Source: Prevotellaceae bacterium (GTDB taxonomy: Bacteria; Bacteroidota; Bacteroidia; Bacteroidales; UBA932). From it: a stretch of 5,556 nt of DNA. Both the position numbers and the translations under genes were made by a program. Below the pieces are notes generated by a model. It searched no databases. It worked only from the letters and a program-made list of their open reading frames with translations, and had not been told where the DNA came from. The DNA lies in NCBI GenBank assembly GCA_031259225.1, contig JAIRLT010000189.1, forward strand, positions 1 to 5,556. Direction: 5' to 3'. Positions within the stretch are counted from its first letter, which is position 1, and each line of letters opens with the position of its first letter. This document shows positions 5,132 through 5,556 of the stretch, piece after piece.

Positions 5132-5359
5132 TTAGTCGTTCTTTCCCCCTTTGGGGGTTAGGGGGCTTCTATTTGAATACGTAACCACACCGGAAGACGC
5201 CGCCGGTTTATCATCGCCGGTGTAATATACCACCTCCCCCCGACCCCCTCCAAGAGAGGGGGAGGGTTGTTCGCTATGCGTTTTTTTTGCACTTACGGAA
5301 ACCGTAGCGCAACTTGTTGCTAAGAGCAACAAGCACAAGAAAAGAAGAATTTTTTTCAT
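5132..5359 (-). CDS. small putative lipoprotein carrying translated repeats
   Basis: This 75-residue product starts MKKILLFLCLLLLATSCATVS: a lysine-rich N-terminus, a leucine-rich core and ATSC, an acceptable lipobox with C17 as the lipidated residue. That predicts export and lipid anchoring. The rest has no recognisable domain. Residues about 31-41 (PSPSLGGGRGE) and 64-72 (SPLTPKGGK) are encoded by dispersed GC-rich repeats, so the unique sequence between and before them is very short. The gene may have been truncated or rewritten by repeat insertion. The stop at 5132-5134 is 79 bases before the start of the cysteine-rich gene on the same strand, so the two may be co-transcribed. No consensus promoter is visible upstream of 5359. 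Alternatively, only the signal-sequence part is real and the remainder is decay. Confidence 0.55.
   Translation of the reverse strand: MKKILLFLCLLLLATSCATVSVSAKKTHSEQPSPSLGGGRGEVVYYTGDDKPAASSGVVTYSNRSPLTPKGGKND
5141..5170 (-). repeat. GC-rich repeat, copy 2 (inverted), inside the lipoprotein gene
   Basis: Read on the minus strand it gives AGAAGCCCCCTAACCCCC then AAAGGGGGAAAG, differing from copy 1 at only a few positions. It encodes SPLTPKGGK near the C-terminus of the small lipoprotein. With copy 1 it can form a long stem of about 27 bp with a 47-base loop that contains the lipoprotein stop codon. Confidence 0.8.
5233..5266 (+). repeat. GC-rich repeat, copy 3 (diverged), inside the lipoprotein gene
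   Basis: CCTCCCCCCGACCCCC, then TCCAAGAGAGGGGGAGGG, is a related but diverged form of the element at 5065 and 5141. On the minus strand it encodes PSPSLGGGRGE in the middle of the lipoprotein. I recall this peptide as a translated trace of a dispersed repeat in Bacteroidota genomes. Confidence 0.7.
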
Positions 5360-5405
5360 AACATTTATTTTTTAGTTGTTAATTTTTAGTCATAAGTCGT
5401 AAGTT

Positions 5406-5421
5406 GGCTGGCGCGCCAGCC
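5406..5421. repeat. 16-bp perfect palindrome
   Basis: GGCTGGCGCGCCAGCC is identical to its reverse complement over 16 bases. It sits about 47 bases upstream of the lipoprotein start. It could be a protein-binding site or the core of a dispersed repeat. As RNA it would not leave a proper loop, which favours a DNA-level role if any. Confidence 0.6.
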
Positions 5422-5437
5422 CTATTGTTCATTGCCC

Positions 5438-5503
5438 CGTCATTCCGAGCGGAGCAGCGTATCGCGTCATTTCGAGCGGAGCGAAGCGGAGTCGAGAAAT
5501 CTG
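5438..5503. repeat. CGAGCGGAGC-type intergenic repeat, two tandem units
   Basis: CGTCATTCCGAGCGGAGC at 5438-5455 recurs as CGTCATTTCGAGCGGAGC at 5465-5482, a 27-bp offset with one mismatch. The second unit continues into GAAGCGGAGTCGAGAAATCTG. I recall this sequence as a very abundant dispersed repeat in Bacteroidota genomes, but its copy number here cannot be seen from one window. Confidence 0.75.
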
Positions 5504-5556
5504 CTGCATCCTGCACTTGCTGCTTTGCACCACCCTGCGTTCCGGAACAGTTTCCT

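Larger units (their letters stand above)
5360..5556. other. gene-free right edge with palindrome and repeats
   Basis: No convincing gene and no TAnnTTTG promoter facing the lipoprotein gene is visible. From 5377 to 5405 the spacer has TTAATTTTTAGTCATAAGTCGTAAG-like reiterated words similar in style to those at 360-391. A perfect palindrome and a repeat pair follow, and the last 50 bases show nothing recognisable. Confidence 0.6.

Overview
This window most likely comes from a member of the Bacteroidota, probably Bacteroidales. The main evidence is four promoters that fit, or nearly fit, the Bacteroidota sigma-ABfr consensus TTTG-N19-21-TAnnTTTG. The AT-rich spacers carry short degenerate repeats (AGTTATGA, AGTTGAA and CACATTAG types) and the inverted C5/G5 and CGAGCGGAGC intergenic repeats, all of which I recall as common in this phylum. 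Coding DNA is visibly richer in GC than the spacers. No plasmid, phage, transposase or CRISPR signature is visible.

Layout from left to right: (1) Positions 1-302 hold a leftward reading frame, cut by the window edge, that translates a 21-bp tandem repeat as a seven-residue repeat, (T/A)S(V/A)YNLK. A consensus promoter at 323-353 points into it. (2) Positions 354-551 are a gene-free, AT-rich, repeat-littered spacer. (3) A rightward tRNA-Val(TAC) lies at 604-678, with its own consensus promoter, and ends at a hairpin terminator (683-707). (4) A large leftward gene (3619-710) encodes a 969-residue FAD-linked oxidase of the YdiJ / D-lactate dehydrogenase type, with a ferredoxin-like region and two CCG domains on one chain. 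It converges on the tRNA and shares its terminator. (5) A spacer of about 500 bp (3620-4122) carries a rightward consensus promoter (3800-3832) followed by three strong tandem hairpins (3851-3979) and a small interrupted reading frame. This is a good candidate for an undescribed small RNA or structured leader. (6) Two leftward genes for exported proteins follow: a small putative lipoprotein (5359-5132), then a secreted protein with a very cysteine-rich C-terminal half (5052-4123). They are separated by an inverted pair of GC-rich repeats. (7) The right edge (5360-5556) is gene-free and holds a 16-bp perfect palindrome and CGAGCGGAGC-type repeats.

Functional picture: the oxidase is a self-contained membrane-linked 2-hydroxyacid dehydrogenase, probably feeding electrons from D-lactate or D-2-hydroxyglutarate to quinone. 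The two exported proteins may be co-transcribed but have no assignable function. The most novel parts are the heptapeptide-repeat frame with its consensus promoter, the three-hairpin transcript with its own promoter, and the 20-cysteine secreted protein.
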